A stretch of DNA of 64,000 bases, from assembly GCA_944470555.2 (NCBI GenBank), contig OX104127.1, positions 118,324,741-118,388,740 of the forward strand, read 5' to 3'. This document shows, one piece after another, positions 62,960 to 64,000 of the stretch. Position 1 is the stretch's first letter. Each line of letters begins with the position of its first letter. The stretch comes from Heterobilharzia americana. Its lineage: Eukaryota > Platyhelminthes > Trematoda > Strigeidida > Schistosomatidae. The position numbers and the translations under genes are program-made. The notes under the pieces are model-generated. The model searched no databases. It was not told the origin of the DNA and was given only the letters and a program-made list of their open reading frames with translations.

Positions 62960-64000
62960 ATAATAATATATCTTAAATCTTATCCAACTTCTTGACCAAG
63001 GAAGACAAACAACAAGGCTAATGTCGGTATCTTAAAAATCAATTCACTTAAAAATTTCGAATTACCATGGCGTTCTTTTTATCTGCACCAATAATTAAGA
63101 TTTGAAAAAAAGAAAAGAATAAATTTTATTTCTTAGCTAGTCAAAAATTGTAGATAATCTCTAAATAGGAAGAAATTATCTTAAGTAATAAATCCACGGC
63201 AAAACTAAAAATGCTTTGAATGCAAATAAAAATCCATATTCTGAGAAATATAATAGGTTACTAATTTAACAAAATATATAACATAAGGACTAAAACTCCA
63301 AGTTAAAATCACTGACAATTTATATCTGATCAAAAAGAAAATTGTAGGATTCCAATAAAAGCGTTGAATGTTTAGAAATATAAGACAAGGGATTTCTAGA
63401 GAACAGAACTTTACTAAGTATAAAAATTCACAAGAAAAAATTCAATCAGCCTATGACTTACAAGTCAGTACATAAAATATCCATAGAACTTTAGAGAGAA
63501 TAAACATTTACGGTAATCAAAATAAGTAATAACTTTAAAGCCAACATTCTTCGTATGCATAGTGTCGTCAATGCATGTAATACTTACAGTTTCACTCTCA
63601 GTGGTACATGCTGTGTTCTCTTGTGTTCATGAAATATTTAGCGAGTAAACCTTATGCTTTAAATCTTTGTGTTTTCCACCTACAGAATTATTTGCTTAAA
63701 CTTTCATGTAATTATCGACATTTCAGCAAGCAGATAATATGTCAGCTTATCGAAAAAAGGTAATTCATAGCCCAGTAACATATGCCTTCATGTAATTTAT
63801 GCTGCATAAATAGTAAACCGGAATTCAAAAACATTGATTTTAAGTAGCTTAGTAATTTAATAAACATCATTCACTGCATTCCCAGCAATTGGTTCAACTA
63901 GCACGCGCTTAAATCTTTTGGAAAATACCATTTTAAGGGAATATGAACTGCCTGCACAAAGGAAACGTTTTTCTACACACCTTCAATAAGACCCTCAAAT
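62960..64000. other. Intergenic, nothing recognised
   Basis: AT-rich sequence to the end of the window with no recognisable gene or repeat. Confidence 0.5.

Overview
The window is AT-rich, gene-poor nuclear DNA of a flatworm, almost certainly a blood fluke (Schistosoma). The evidence is the repeat set. There are tRNA-derived SINEs whose bodies carry small type I hammerhead ribozymes (the Sm-alpha type described in schistosomes), RTE-like and CR1-like LINE fragments, and Penelope-like fragments with GIY-YIG endonuclease. Species cannot be told from the sequence alone.

One convincing protein-coding gene is present: a rhodopsin-family GPCR on the + strand at 27.03-28.47 kb. It looks like an FMRFamide/peptide-type or flatworm-specific orphan receptor. 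Its first extracellular loop is long and glycosylatable, and the usual TM3-ECL2 disulfide cysteines are absent. A strong splice acceptor inside the open frame suggests that the true N-terminus is on an upstream exon. Two further open stretches (31.8-32.07 kb, minus; 48.22-48.45 kb, plus) are weak exon or pseudogene candidates.

Layout. 0-2.7 kb: non-coding with an AT microsatellite. 2.7-5.07 kb: decayed RTE-like LINE. 4.76-8.11 and 10.63-13.92 kb: two arms of a ~3.3-kb inverted duplication around a 2.5-kb unique spacer; each arm carries one intact hammerhead ribozyme, on opposite strands. 14-27 kb: intergenic. 27-28.6 kb: GPCR. 30.7-35.5 kb: head-to-head SINE pairs, an RTE tail and a Penelope-like 3' motif. 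40.6-42.6 kb: two divergent Penelope-like endonuclease fragments plus SINE pieces. 43-51.5 kb: mostly featureless. 51.6-58 kb: a second inverted repeat, made of nearly identical ~0.62-kb RTE tails flanking ~4.9 kb that holds two more LINE fragments. 60.5-63 kb: more SINEs, including a head-to-head pair with two hammerhead motifs. 63-64 kb: nothing recognised.

The retroelement parts are degraded and none encodes an intact protein. The recurring theme is inverted pairing of repeats at several scales, with ribozymes in some of the pairs.
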